64,000 nucleotides of DNA from Sphingomonas glacialis (GTDB lineage: Bacteria; Pseudomonadota; Alphaproteobacteria; Sphingomonadales; Sphingomonadaceae). Both the position numbers and the translations under genes were made by a program. The notes beneath the pieces were generated by a model that was given only the letters and a program-made list of their open reading frames with translations, was not told the DNA's origin and made no database searches. Shown piece by piece: positions 35,920-44,474 of this stretch (its first letter is position 1; each line of letters opens with the position of its first letter). Location of the stretch: the NCBI RefSeq assembly GCF_006439055.1, contig NZ_RCZC01000008.1, positions 63,494-127,493 of the forward strand, read 5' to 3'.

Positions 35920-36363
35920 CTACGACTCGGCGGTGGTATGGACCGTGGACGCCCATATCGGCTCGGCGGCGAGGTACCGCATCACGCTGATCAGCCGATG
36001 ACCGTCACGCTCGGTTACGGTCCTGGACGCGACCATGGGTGCCACGACATGCTCGAGGTACGGTGCAAGCCCGTGATAGGCGAGCGACCATTCGCCGAAC
36101 CGCCGCTCCGATATCGTATCCGCAAGCAGGACCGTGACGTCTCGGTGGCTCGGATCGAACCGGATGGACGCGAACAGTGTCGCGATCGAGTCGGATGGCC
36201 CCTCGATAACTTGGGCGAAGCGCCGCGCCGTGGCGATCAGCGCCCCCGTGACGCCGAACCTGACGTTGCGCCGCCGCGACCCGGTGACGATCCGCGCGAT
36301 CGTCGCGTCGGCATCGGCGGGCGTGAACGCCTGGGTACTGACGTAGAGGAGCGAATGGATCAT
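35920..36363 (-). CDS. BLUF-domain blue-light photoreceptor
   Basis: 147 residues from MIHSLLYVSTQAFTPADADA at 36363; the open frame extends to 36435 without a better start. The BLUF domain covers about 3-95. The flavin-contacting Tyr is in LLYVS (residue 7), the Asn in RRNVRFGVTG and the Gln in FAQVIEGPSD, the three residues central to the light-induced hydrogen-bond switch. No output domain is fused; the C-terminal 50 residues form the short helical cap seen in stand-alone BLUF proteins. It would bind FAD and act through a partner protein. No cyclic-di-GMP or cAMP enzyme is adjacent. Confidence 0.9.
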   Translation of the reverse strand: MIHSLLYVSTQAFTPADADATIARIVTGSRRRNVRFGVTGALIATARRFAQVIEGPSDSIATLFASIRFDPSHRDVTVLLADTISERRFGEWSLAYHGLAPYLEHVVAPMVASRTVTERDGHRLISVMRYLAAEPIWASTVHTTAES

Positions 36364-36533
36364 CGGCGGAATATTCCCAATGAAACGCCGCAATGCCATA
36401 CCGTAACGTAGACGTAATGACGATAGGTAAAGCAACGAAATCGGACATTTACGGTGCGGTCACCCCAATTCGATCGCACCGCCCGCGGTGAAGCTCGGTT
36501 GCAAAGCCGGACCAAATCGTCTTTCGGGGCGGG

Positions 36534-37634
36534 ATGAAAAACTTCTACGGCTCGATCCTGTTCACGATCGTCTGCCTGCTGCTCGCCGGCGGCCTGGCCT
36601 TTTGGCAGGGCGGCGGGATCGAGCAGGCGGGAGCGTTCGTCTTCGTCGCCGCGGTGCTCGGCGCGATGGAGACCTCGCTCAGCCTCGACAATGCGGTCGT
36701 CAACGCCTCGATCCTGAAGGACATGGCGCCGATCTGGCAGCGCCGCTTCCTCACCTGGGGCGTGCTGATCGCGGTGTTCGGGATGCGGATCATCTTCCCG
36801 ATCCTGATCGTCGCTGTGTCGGCGATGATCAGCCCGTGGGAGGCCGCGCGGATCGCGGTGGTCGATCAGGCGCGCTACGAGGCGATCGTCACCGGCGCGC
36901 ATATCGGCATTTCGGGGTTCGGCGGCGCGTTCCTGCTGCTCGTCGGGCTGACCTTCTTCTTCGATCCCAATCGCGAGCATGTCTGGCTGTCGTGGATCGA
37001 GCGTCCGCTTGCGGCGTTCGCGCGGATCCCGTTTGCGGCCTATCTCGTCGTCATCGCGGTGATCGTCGGCCTATCGTTCCTGCTCGGCGGCGCGACGCAG
37101 CGCACCTTCCTGATCGCCGGCCTGTGCGGCGTGGTGGCGTTCTATTGCGTCCACTGGATCGGTGCGCTGGTTGGCGGCGATGTCGATCACGCGACCGGGG
37201 CGGTGGTTCGCTCGGGGCTGGGGGCGTTCATCTATCTCGAGTTTCTCGACGCGAGCTTCTCGTTCGACGGCGTGATCGGCGCGTTCGCGATCACCAACGA
37301 CATCGTGCTGATCGCGCTGGGGCTCGGCATCGGGGCGATGTTCGTCCGCTCGATGACGGTGGCGCTGGTGCATGGCGGGCATCTTGCGGAGTTCCGCTAT
37401 CTCGAGCACGGCGCCTTTTATGCGATCCTCGCGCTTGCGACGATCATGCTGCTGAGTATCCGCGTCGAGACGCCCGAGATCGTCACCGGGCTGATCGGCG
37501 CGATCCTCATCGCGCTATCGCTGTTCGCCTCGGTCCGGCACCGCAAGCGCCATCCCGAGGATTATGCCGATAACGGCGTCGGCGAGATGGTCCTCCCCGA
37601 CGGCGATTGCGAGCCGCCCAGCCCCACCCGCTGA
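36534..37634 (+). CDS. DUF475 (TerC-like) integral membrane protein
   Basis: 366 residues with about nine hydrophobic segments. GAMETSLSLDNAVVNASILK carries the conserved acidic and Asn residues of the TerC/DUF475 fold, and a second copy GFLDASFSFDGVIGAFAITN-like stretch (EFLDASFSFDGVIGAFAITN) lies in the second half. The family is proposed to move metal ions such as manganese, or to act in tellurite-type stress. Single gene, divergent from the BLUF gene across 170 bp, convergent with the efflux operon. Confidence 0.85.
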   Translation: MKNFYGSILFTIVCLLLAGGLAFWQGGGIEQAGAFVFVAAVLGAMETSLSLDNAVVNASILKDMAPIWQRRFLTWGVLIAVFGMRIIFPILIVAVSAMISPWEAARIAVVDQARYEAIVTGAHIGISGFGGAFLLLVGLTFFFDPNREHVWLSWIERPLAAFARIPFAAYLVVIAVIVGLSFLLGGATQRTFLIAGLCGVVAFYCVHWIGALVGGDVDHATGAVVRSGLGAFIYLEFLDASFSFDGVIGAFAITNDIVLIALGLGIGAMFVRSMTVALVHGGHLAEFRYLEHGAFYAILALATIMLLSIRVETPEIVTGLIGAILIALSLFASVRHRKRHPEDYADNGVGEMVLPDGDCEPPSPTR

Positions 37635-37646
37635 GCGCGGGACGCT

Positions 37647-39059
37647 TCAGCTCGCGGGAAACGCCCCGCCGAGCGCGCGCACGGTATCGGTTGCGACGGT
37701 CAGCTGCTGCGTGCGCACCGTGAGCAGCGCGCGCTCGGCATCGAGCGCCGCGGTCTGCGCGAGCACCACCTCGAGATAATCCGATGCGCCGTCGCGGTAG
37801 CGCGTCGTGGCGAGATCGCGCGTGCGCTCGGCGGCGGTCGTGGCGATCGCCTGGTTGCGCTCTTGGTCGGCGAGGTGACGCCCGGCGGCGAGATCGTCCT
37901 CGACCTCGCGAAACGCGCTGAGCACGGTCTGGCGATAATTCGCCGCCGCCTCGTCGAACTGCGCGCGCGACAGTCGCACGTCGGCGCGCCGCGCGCCGCC
38001 GTCGAACAGCGTCTGCGCGAGCGACAGCGGGCCGAGCGCCCAGAACCCATTGGCGGCGCTGAGCAGATTGCCGCTGCCCGCCTCGAACCCGCCGGCTGCA
38101 CCGAGCGAGATGCTCGGATACAGCGCCGCGCGCGCCACGCCGATCCGCGCATTGGCGGACGCGACGCGGCGTTCGGCCGCGAGGATGTCGGGCCGGCGTT
38201 CGAGCAGCGTCGAGGGCAGGCTCGCCGGGATCGGCGGCGGGGCGATCTGGCGGTTGTCGACCGGCAGCGAGAAGCTCGACGGGCTTTCCCCGATCAGCAC
38301 CGCGATCGCATGTTCGTCGCGCGCGCGCTCGGCACGCACCGCGTCGAGCTCGGCCTTGGCGCTGGCCAACTGGCTCTGCGCGCGGCTGACGTCGATCCCA
38401 GAGGCGATCCCGCCCGAATGGCGCGTGTCGGTGAGCTGGAAGGCGCGGCTGTACGCGTCGACCGTCTCCTGCAGCAGTACGATCCGGGCATCGAGCCCGC
38501 GCATGTCGAAATAGGCCGAGCCGAGCTGCGCCTGGAGCGCGAGCCGGACCGCGGCGAGATCCGACGCGCTCGCCTGGGCCGAGGCGCGGCTTGCGGCGAG
38601 CGTGTTGCGGACGCGGCCGAACAGGTCGATCTCGTAGGAGAGCGACGGGCCGATCAGCGCGTTGTTATAGGTGACGGCGCGCCCCGACGAGAGCGGGCGG
38701 CCTTGCGACACGCGCGTGCGCTCGACATCGGCGCCGGCGGTGATCTGCGGGAAGAGCGCGGCGCGGCTGTGGCGGACCGCGGCGCTCGCTTCCTCATAGC
38801 GCGCGGCGGCGGCGGCCAGGTTGAAATTGCCGTGTTCGATCCGCGTCTCGAGCGCGGTGAAGGTCGCGTCGCCGAACGCCTCCCACCACGCGCCGGCGGG
38901 CGCGACGGCGGTGCCGGCGGCTTGCCACGGTCCGGCTTCCTTATAGGCGGGCGCGACCGCGACCGCGGGCTGATGATAATCGGGCGCGAGCGAGCATCCC
39001 GCCAGCGCGACCAGGCTGACCAGGGCTGCCGCGCGACACCGGCGCTTATTTGCCCGCAT
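37647..39059 (-). CDS. outer-membrane efflux channel (NodT/OprM-like lipoprotein)
   Basis: 470 residues. The N-terminus MRANKRRCRAAALVSLVALA is followed by GCSLAPDYHQPAV, a lipobox with Cys near 22. Long coiled regions, ARYEEASAAVRHSRAALFPQ, and SLSYEIDLFGRVRNTLAASR, plus RRPDILAAERRVASANARIG, are typical TolC-superfamily repeats. It forms the trimeric exit duct of the RND pump encoded upstream, and its ATG overlaps the adaptor gene by 14 bp. Confidence 0.93.
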   Translation of the reverse strand: MRANKRRCRAAALVSLVALAGCSLAPDYHQPAVAVAPAYKEAGPWQAAGTAVAPAGAWWEAFGDATFTALETRIEHGNFNLAAAAARYEEASAAVRHSRAALFPQITAGADVERTRVSQGRPLSSGRAVTYNNALIGPSLSYEIDLFGRVRNTLAASRASAQASASDLAAVRLALQAQLGSAYFDMRGLDARIVLLQETVDAYSRAFQLTDTRHSGGIASGIDVSRAQSQLASAKAELDAVRAERARDEHAIAVLIGESPSSFSLPVDNRQIAPPPIPASLPSTLLERRPDILAAERRVASANARIGVARAALYPSISLGAAGGFEAGSGNLLSAANGFWALGPLSLAQTLFDGGARRADVRLSRAQFDEAAANYRQTVLSAFREVEDDLAAGRHLADQERNQAIATTAAERTRDLATTRYRDGASDYLEVVLAQTAALDAERALLTVRTQQLTVATDTVRALGGAFPAS

Positions 39060-40188
39060 TGGGGAGCACCTTCACCGCGTCGCCGGTCTGGAGCGAGTCG
39101 GGCGGATTGTCGATCACGCGGTCCTGCGCGGTCAGGCCCGCGGCGATCTCGACCGTCTTGCCCTGATCGCGCCCGATCGTGACGGTGCGCAGCTGCGCCT
39201 TGTTGCCCGGCCCGAGCAGCGCGACCTGCGTGCCCCCCGATCCGACGATCAGCGCGCTCGGCGGCAGCGAGACCGTGCCCGACGCGCCGCTCAGCGGGAA
39301 GCTCGCCTGCGCGTACGAGCCGGGCTTGAGCGCATGGTCGCGATTGGGCGCCTGCACCTCGACCAGCACCGTGCCCGAACCGGGGTCGACCGCGCCCGCG
39401 CTGCGCGTCAGCGTCGCGGCAAAGGTGCGTCCGGCATATTCGGGCAGCGTCAGCGTGACTTGCATGCCGGGATGGACCTGCCCCGAATAGGATTGCGGCA
39501 CCTTCACATACGCGCGGATCCGGCTGACATCGGCGACCGTGAACAGCGGCGTCGAGGCGGCGTTGCCCGCGACGACGAGCGCACCGATCTGCGTCGCGCG
39601 GCTCGTCACGATCCCGTCGAACGGCGCGGTCAGCCGAGTGAAGCCCGTCAGCGAGCGCAACCGCGCGACATTGGCGCGCGCGGCGTTGGTCAGCGCCGAC
39701 TTGGCGGCGAGGTCGCCGGCCTTTTCGTCGGTCTCCTGCTTCGACACCGCATCCTTGGCGAGCATCGCGCGCCAGCGCGTCGCGGTGGTCGCGGCGAGCG
39801 CCTGGTTCGCCTGCGCGGTCTGCAGATCGGCTTGCGCGGCGACGAGTTGCTGGTCGACCTCGGGCGCATCGAGGATCGCGAGCGTCTGGCCTCGCCGCAC
39901 GGGATCGCCGAGATCGACCAGCCAGCGGCGAACATAGCCTGTCGTGCGCGCATAGATCGGTGCGCTGTTGAGCGCCTGGAGTGCCGCCGGAAGCTGCAAC
40001 GTGTCGCCGCCGGCAACCGTGGTCGCATGGATCACCGAGACGTTCGGCAGCGCCTGCCGATCGGTCCAATCGGCGAGGCGATGCTCGGAATGGACGCGTG
40101 TCGCGATCCCGGCGCCGACTACGCCCACTGCGACGACCGCCGCGATGCCGCCGACGAGCTTGAGCCGGCCGTTGCCGCCCTCAGACAT
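39046..40188 (-). CDS. RND efflux periplasmic adaptor subunit
   Basis: 380 residues. N-terminal anchor GGIAAVVAVGVVGAGIATRV (about 13-32), lipoyl halves around TGYVRRWLVDLGDPVRRGQT and GIVTSRATQIGALVVAGNAA, a coiled-coil hairpin between them, and a C-terminal barrel with a membrane-proximal domain. It links the permease to the outer-membrane channel. The start overlaps the permease gene by 8 bp. Confidence 0.92.
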   Translation of the reverse strand: MSEGGNGRLKLVGGIAAVVAVGVVGAGIATRVHSEHRLADWTDRQALPNVSVIHATTVAGGDTLQLPAALQALNSAPIYARTTGYVRRWLVDLGDPVRRGQTLAILDAPEVDQQLVAAQADLQTAQANQALAATTATRWRAMLAKDAVSKQETDEKAGDLAAKSALTNAARANVARLRSLTGFTRLTAPFDGIVTSRATQIGALVVAGNAASTPLFTVADVSRIRAYVKVPQSYSGQVHPGMQVTLTLPEYAGRTFAATLTRSAGAVDPGSGTVLVEVQAPNRDHALKPGSYAQASFPLSGASGTVSLPPSALIVGSGGTQVALLGPGNKAQLRTVTIGRDQGKTVEIAAGLTAQDRVIDNPPDSLQTGDAVKVLPNAGK

Positions 40189-43100
40189 GTGCTTCCTCCA
40201 AACGGGTGTGCGCGACAGGCGCGGGAGTAGGGGTAGGGGCGCGGTCGCGCTTCTTGTGAACGAGCGAGAAGATCACCGGCACGAACATCAGCGTCGCAAA
40301 GGTCGCGACGATCAGCCCGCCGATGACCGCACGCCCGAGCGGCGCGTTCTGCTCGCCGCCTTCGCCAAAGCCCATCGCCATCGGCAACATGCCGATGATC
40401 ATCGCGAGCGCGGTCATCAGCACTGGACGGAAGCGCACCATCCCGGCCTCGAGCGCGGCGGCTGTCGAATTGCCGAGCTCGGCGAGGCGTTCGCGCGCGA
40501 AGCTGACGACGAGGATCGCGTTGGCGGTGGCGACGCCCATGCACATGATCGCGCCGGTCAGCGCCGGGACTGACAGCGTCGTGCCCGTCGCGAACAGCAT
40601 CCAGATGATCCCCGCGATCGCGCCCGGCAGCGCGGTGATGATCACGAACGGATCGAGCCAGCTCTGGAAGTTCACCACGATCAGCAGATAGATCAGCACG
40701 ATCGCGCCGATCAGCCCGAAGCCCAACCCCGAAAACGCGCTGTTCATCGTCGCATATTGGCCGCGCAGCGTGACGGTGACGCCCTTCGGCGTCTGGCCCT
40801 TGAGGTCCTTGATCACCTTGAGGATATCGCCCGACACCGCGCCGAGATCGCGGTCGGTCGGCGTCGCGAAGATGTCGATCACCGGCGCGATGTTGTAATG
40901 CGACACGACTGCCGCCGAACTCGCCCGGGTGACGGTGCCGAGCCCGCCGAGCACCTGGCTGCTCGGCGCGGTGCCGCTGCCGGTGACGGGAATGTTCGAC
41001 AGATCGCTCACCGAGCCGAGCCGATATTCGGGCGTCTGCGCGACGACCGCATAGGACACGCCGTTGTCGGGATTGAGGTAAAAGACCGGCGCGGTCTGCG
41101 ACGTGCCGGCGAGCGAATTGCCGACGCTGTTGGTGACGTCGCGTTCGGTCAGGCCGTATTGGCCGATGCGGGTACGATCGACGGCGACGTTGAGCTGCGG
41201 ATAGCGCGCCGATTGCTGGAGCCGCGGATCGGCGACGCCGGGGATCCGCTTGACCCGGCGCAGGATCTTCTGCGCGAAGGCGGCATTGGCGACCGCGTCC
41301 TTGCCGGTGATCTGGATGTCGATCGGCGCAGGCGCGCCGAAATTGAGGATCTGCGTCGTGATGTCGGCGGGCAGGAACGAGAATTGCGTGCCCGGGAACG
41401 CCTTGGGCAGGCTCTCGCGCAGCGTCCGGACATAGTCGGCGGTCGGGCTGTGGTCCTTCGACAGCTGGATCAGGATGTCGCCATCCTGCGGGCCGACCGT
41501 CCCCGAATTGTTGTACACGGTGTTAATCGCGCTGACCGGCAGGCCCATATTGTCGACCACCGAGACGAGCTCGCTTGCCGGGATCGTCGCGCGGATATGG
41601 TGCGCGATGCGGTCGAACTCGGCCGACGTATCCTCGATCCGGCTGCCGACGGGCGCGCGGACGTGGATCGCCATCGCGCCGGCATCGACGCTCGGGAAGA
41701 AGTTCTGCCCGAGGAACGGCAGCAGCAGGAACGACAGCAGGACGACCGCGATGAAGCCGAACAGGAACGGCTTGGGCGTGCCGAGCGCCTTTTCGAGCAA
41801 CCCGCCATAGCCGACGCGGATCTTCTCGAAGCGATGCTCGAATCCGCGCTGGAAGCGCACCAGCGGGTTGCGCGAGGTCGGCGTGCCGGCTGCATGCTGG
41901 TCGCCGACATGCGGTTTGAGCAGATACATCGCCATCGTCGGCACCAGCGTGCGCGAGAGGATGAACGACGCGATCATCGCGAAGACGACCGCGAGCGCGA
42001 GCGGCACGAACAGGAAGCCCGCGATTCCGGGGAGGAAGAACATCGGCACGAACACGATGCAGATGCACAGCAGCGACACGAACGCCGGCGTCACGATCTG
42101 CGCCGCGCCGTCGAGGATCGACTCGGTGACGCCCTTGCCCTGTTCGAGATGCCAGTTGATGTTCTCGATCGTGACCGTCGCATCGTCGACCAGGATGCCG
42201 ACCGCGAGGCTCAAGCCCCCGAGCGTCATGATGTTGAGCGTGTTGCCCGTTGCCGACAGCGCGATGATCGCGGCGAGGATCGCGAGCGGGATCGAGATCG
42301 CGATGATCACGGTCGAGCGCCAGGAGCCGAGGAACAGCAGGATCATCAGCGAGGTCAGCGCAGCGGCGATCGCGCCTTCCTTGATGACGCCCTCGACCGC
42401 GGCTTTCACGAACACCGACTGATCGCCGATCGGCACGATCTTGAGCGCCGCCGGCAGCGTCTCCTGGATCTTGGGCAGCGCGTCCTTGACGCCCTGGACG
42501 ATCGCCAGCGTCGAGGTCGCGCCGTTCTTGAGGATCGTCATCACCACCGAGCGCGAGCCGTCGACATGGACGATGTTGGTCTGCGGCGCCGAGCCGTCGC
42601 GGACATGCGCCACGTCGCGCATGTAGATCGTCGCGCCGCCCACCACCTTGATCGGCAGCGCGTTGAGCTCGTCGACCGAGCCCGGCGCGTTGTTGAGCTT
42701 CACGTTATACTGGTACCCGCCGATCTTGACGAAACCGGCCGGGTTGATCTGGTTCTGCGCGGCGATGGCATTGCCGACGTCCTGTGCCGACAGGCCCTTC
42801 GACTGGAGCGCCTCGGGGTCGAGATCGATCTGGATCTGGCGCGTCTTGCCGCCCGAGGGGTAGGGGACCGCGGCGCCCGGCACGGTCACCAGATTGGTGC
42901 GGACCTGGTTCTGCGCGAGGTCGAACAGCTGCCCCTCGGACAGCCCCTTGCCCGACAGTGCGAGCTGGACGATCGGCACCGTCGAGGCGTTGTAATTGAG
43001 GATCAGCGGCGGGGTGATTCCCGGCGGCAGCTGCTTGAGCACGCTCTGCGAAACCGACGTCACCTGCGCGGTCGCGGTGCGGATGTCGGCGCCGGGCTGG

Positions 43101-43429
43101 AAATAGATCTTCACCACGCCGATGCCGCTCATCGACTGGCTCTCGATATGGTCGATATCGTTGACCGTCGTCGTCAGCACGCGTTCGAACGGGGTGATGA
43201 TGCGCCCCGACATCTCGTCGGGCGACAGGCCGCTATACTGCCAGGCGGTAGCGATAACCGGCACGCCGATGTTCGGGAAGATGTCGACCGGGGTGCGGAT
43301 CGCCGCGAGCACGCCCATGATCGCGATCAGGATCGCCATCACGATAAAGGTAAGCGGGCGCTGCAGCGCGATGCGGACGATGCCGATCACGCGGCGAAGC
43401 TCCGCATCGGGCGTTGGACGAGAGAGCAA
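40181..43429 (-). CDS. RND efflux transporter permease
   Basis: 1082 residues. LQRPLTFIVMAILIAIMGVL is the first transmembrane helix. GGLSLAVGILVDDATVTIEN carries the paired Asp of the proton relay. EGGEQNAPLGRAVIGGLIVA closes the second half. It resembles multidrug or solvent exporters of the MdtB/AcrB branch rather than metal CzcA pumps, but the substrate is not clear. First gene of the permease-adaptor-channel operon, divergent from a LysR-type regulator 144 bp away that likely controls it. Confidence 0.93.
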   Translation of the reverse strand: MLSRPTPDAELRRVIGIVRIALQRPLTFIVMAILIAIMGVLAAIRTPVDIFPNIGVPVIATAWQYSGLSPDEMSGRIITPFERVLTTTVNDIDHIESQSMSGIGVVKIYFQPGADIRTATAQVTSVSQSVLKQLPPGITPPLILNYNASTVPIVQLALSGKGLSEGQLFDLAQNQVRTNLVTVPGAAVPYPSGGKTRQIQIDLDPEALQSKGLSAQDVGNAIAAQNQINPAGFVKIGGYQYNVKLNNAPGSVDELNALPIKVVGGATIYMRDVAHVRDGSAPQTNIVHVDGSRSVVMTILKNGATSTLAIVQGVKDALPKIQETLPAALKIVPIGDQSVFVKAAVEGVIKEGAIAAALTSLMILLFLGSWRSTVIIAISIPLAILAAIIALSATGNTLNIMTLGGLSLAVGILVDDATVTIENINWHLEQGKGVTESILDGAAQIVTPAFVSLLCICIVFVPMFFLPGIAGFLFVPLALAVVFAMIASFILSRTLVPTMAMYLLKPHVGDQHAAGTPTSRNPLVRFQRGFEHRFEKIRVGYGGLLEKALGTPKPFLFGFIAVVLLSFLLLPFLGQNFFPSVDAGAMAIHVRAPVGSRIEDTSAEFDRIAHHIRATIPASELVSVVDNMGLPVSAINTVYNNSGTVGPQDGDILIQLSKDHSPTADYVRTLRESLPKAFPGTQFSFLPADITTQILNFGAPAPIDIQITGKDAVANAAFAQKILRRVKRIPGVADPRLQQSARYPQLNVAVDRTRIGQYGLTERDVTNSVGNSLAGTSQTAPVFYLNPDNGVSYAVVAQTPEYRLGSVSDLSNIPVTGSGTAPSSQVLGGLGTVTRASSAAVVSHYNIAPVIDIFATPTDRDLGAVSGDILKVIKDLKGQTPKGVTVTLRGQYATMNSAFSGLGFGLIGAIVLIYLLIVVNFQSWLDPFVIITALPGAIAGIIWMLFATGTTLSVPALTGAIMCMGVATANAILVVSFARERLAELGNSTAAALEAGMVRFRPVLMTALAMIIGMLPMAMGFGEGGEQNAPLGRAVIGGLIVATFATLMFVPVIFSLVHKKRDRAPTPTPAPVAHTRLEEAHV

Positions 43430-43547
43430 GCGTTTGCAAACACGGAAGAACTCCAGGTTCCTAGACTCGCAATAGGTGCCTTCGCACCCGCAGCAAATCG
43501 CCCCTTGCGCCCCGGCATTGATCCTCGTCCAATATTGTTTACAGCAT

Positions 43548-43575
43548 GATCGATACGCCTAGGGTCTTGATCGAT
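43548..43575. promoter_or_regulatory. candidate LysR-type operator
   Basis: Two GATCGAT boxes (43548-43554 and 43569-43575) are spaced 21 bases start to start in the gap between the divergent lysR and efflux genes. ATCGAT is itself palindromic. The second box overlaps the lysR start codon, which would fit autorepression. No experimental support. Confidence 0.35.
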
Positions 43576-44470
43576 GGAACTCCGCCACCTCCGCTATTTC
43601 GTCGGCGTCGCCGAGGAACTGCATTTCGCGCGCGCCGCGGCGCGCCTCGGAATTTCGCAGCCGCCGCTCAGCCAGCAGATCGCCGCGCTCGAGCAGGAAT
43701 TGGGGGTCCGGTTGTTCGATCGCACGAGTCGCAGCGTGTGTTTGACCGCCGCCGGGACGGCGTTCCTGAGCGAAGCGCGCGCAACGCTCGCCCAGGCCGA
43801 CCGCGCGATCCATGTCGCGCACCGCGCGGCGCGCGGGGAGGGCGGGCAGCTCAATCTCGGGTTCAACGCGTCGGCACCCTTCGTGCCGCAGATCGCCAAG
43901 GCGATCTTCGACTATCGCCAGGCCTATCCCGACGTGAAACTGGCGCTGACCGAGCTCGCCGGGTGCATGCAGCCCAATGCGCTGAGCGAACACGCGCTCG
44001 ACGTGTGCTTCGTGCGCAGCTTCCGCCGCCCCGATGTCGATGCGTCGGTCGCCGCGACGCCGATCCTCGAGGAACGGATGATGGTGGCGATGCGGCCCGA
44101 CCACCGCTTCGCCAACCGCCCCGACCTCGGCCTGCGCGATCTCGAGGGGGAACCGCTGATCCTCTACAGCCGCGAGGACGGCGCGACCTTCACGCAGGAA
44201 CTGTATGCGATGCTGCGCGGCGTCGGCGTCGAGCCCAATCTGGCATACACGGTGCGCGAGGTCTCGACGCTGTTCGGGCTCGCCGCGGCGGGGATCGGGG
44301 TGACGGTGGTGGCCGAGTCGCTCTGCGCGCTGCAGTCGAGCAAGCTCGTCTACGTGCCCTTGTCCGACCCCGAATCGCGCACCGGCATGTGGCTGCTGCA
44401 TCGGCGTGACAATGCCAGCCTGACGTGTCGCGCGTTTCTCGACGTGGTCGCGGCGAGCGCCCCGGCCTGA
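43574..44470 (+). CDS. LysR-family transcriptional regulator
   Basis: 298 residues. MELRHLRYFVGVAEELHFAR, RLGISQPPLSQQIAALEQEL and FDRTSRSVCLTAAGTAFL form the LysR winged helix-turn-helix (1-65). The effector-binding domain follows, with LNLGFNASAPFVPQIAKAIF. It is transcribed away from the RND efflux operon, the standard arrangement for a regulator of that operon. The stop is 4 bp from the convergent TonB-receptor gene. Confidence 0.92.
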   Translation: MELRHLRYFVGVAEELHFARAAARLGISQPPLSQQIAALEQELGVRLFDRTSRSVCLTAAGTAFLSEARATLAQADRAIHVAHRAARGEGGQLNLGFNASAPFVPQIAKAIFDYRQAYPDVKLALTELAGCMQPNALSEHALDVCFVRSFRRPDVDASVAATPILEERMMVAMRPDHRFANRPDLGLRDLEGEPLILYSREDGATFTQELYAMLRGVGVEPNLAYTVREVSTLFGLAAAGIGVTVVAESLCALQSSKLVYVPLSDPESRTGMWLLHRRDNASLTCRAFLDVVAASAPA

Positions 44471-44474
44471 CGCC

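Noticed and set aside
40757..43549. 930-codon plus-strand open frame opposite the RND permease
   Set aside because: It is antisense to a gene with clear RND motifs, and its translation is dominated by Arg, Asp, His and Gly, the typical shadow of GC-rich third-position bias.
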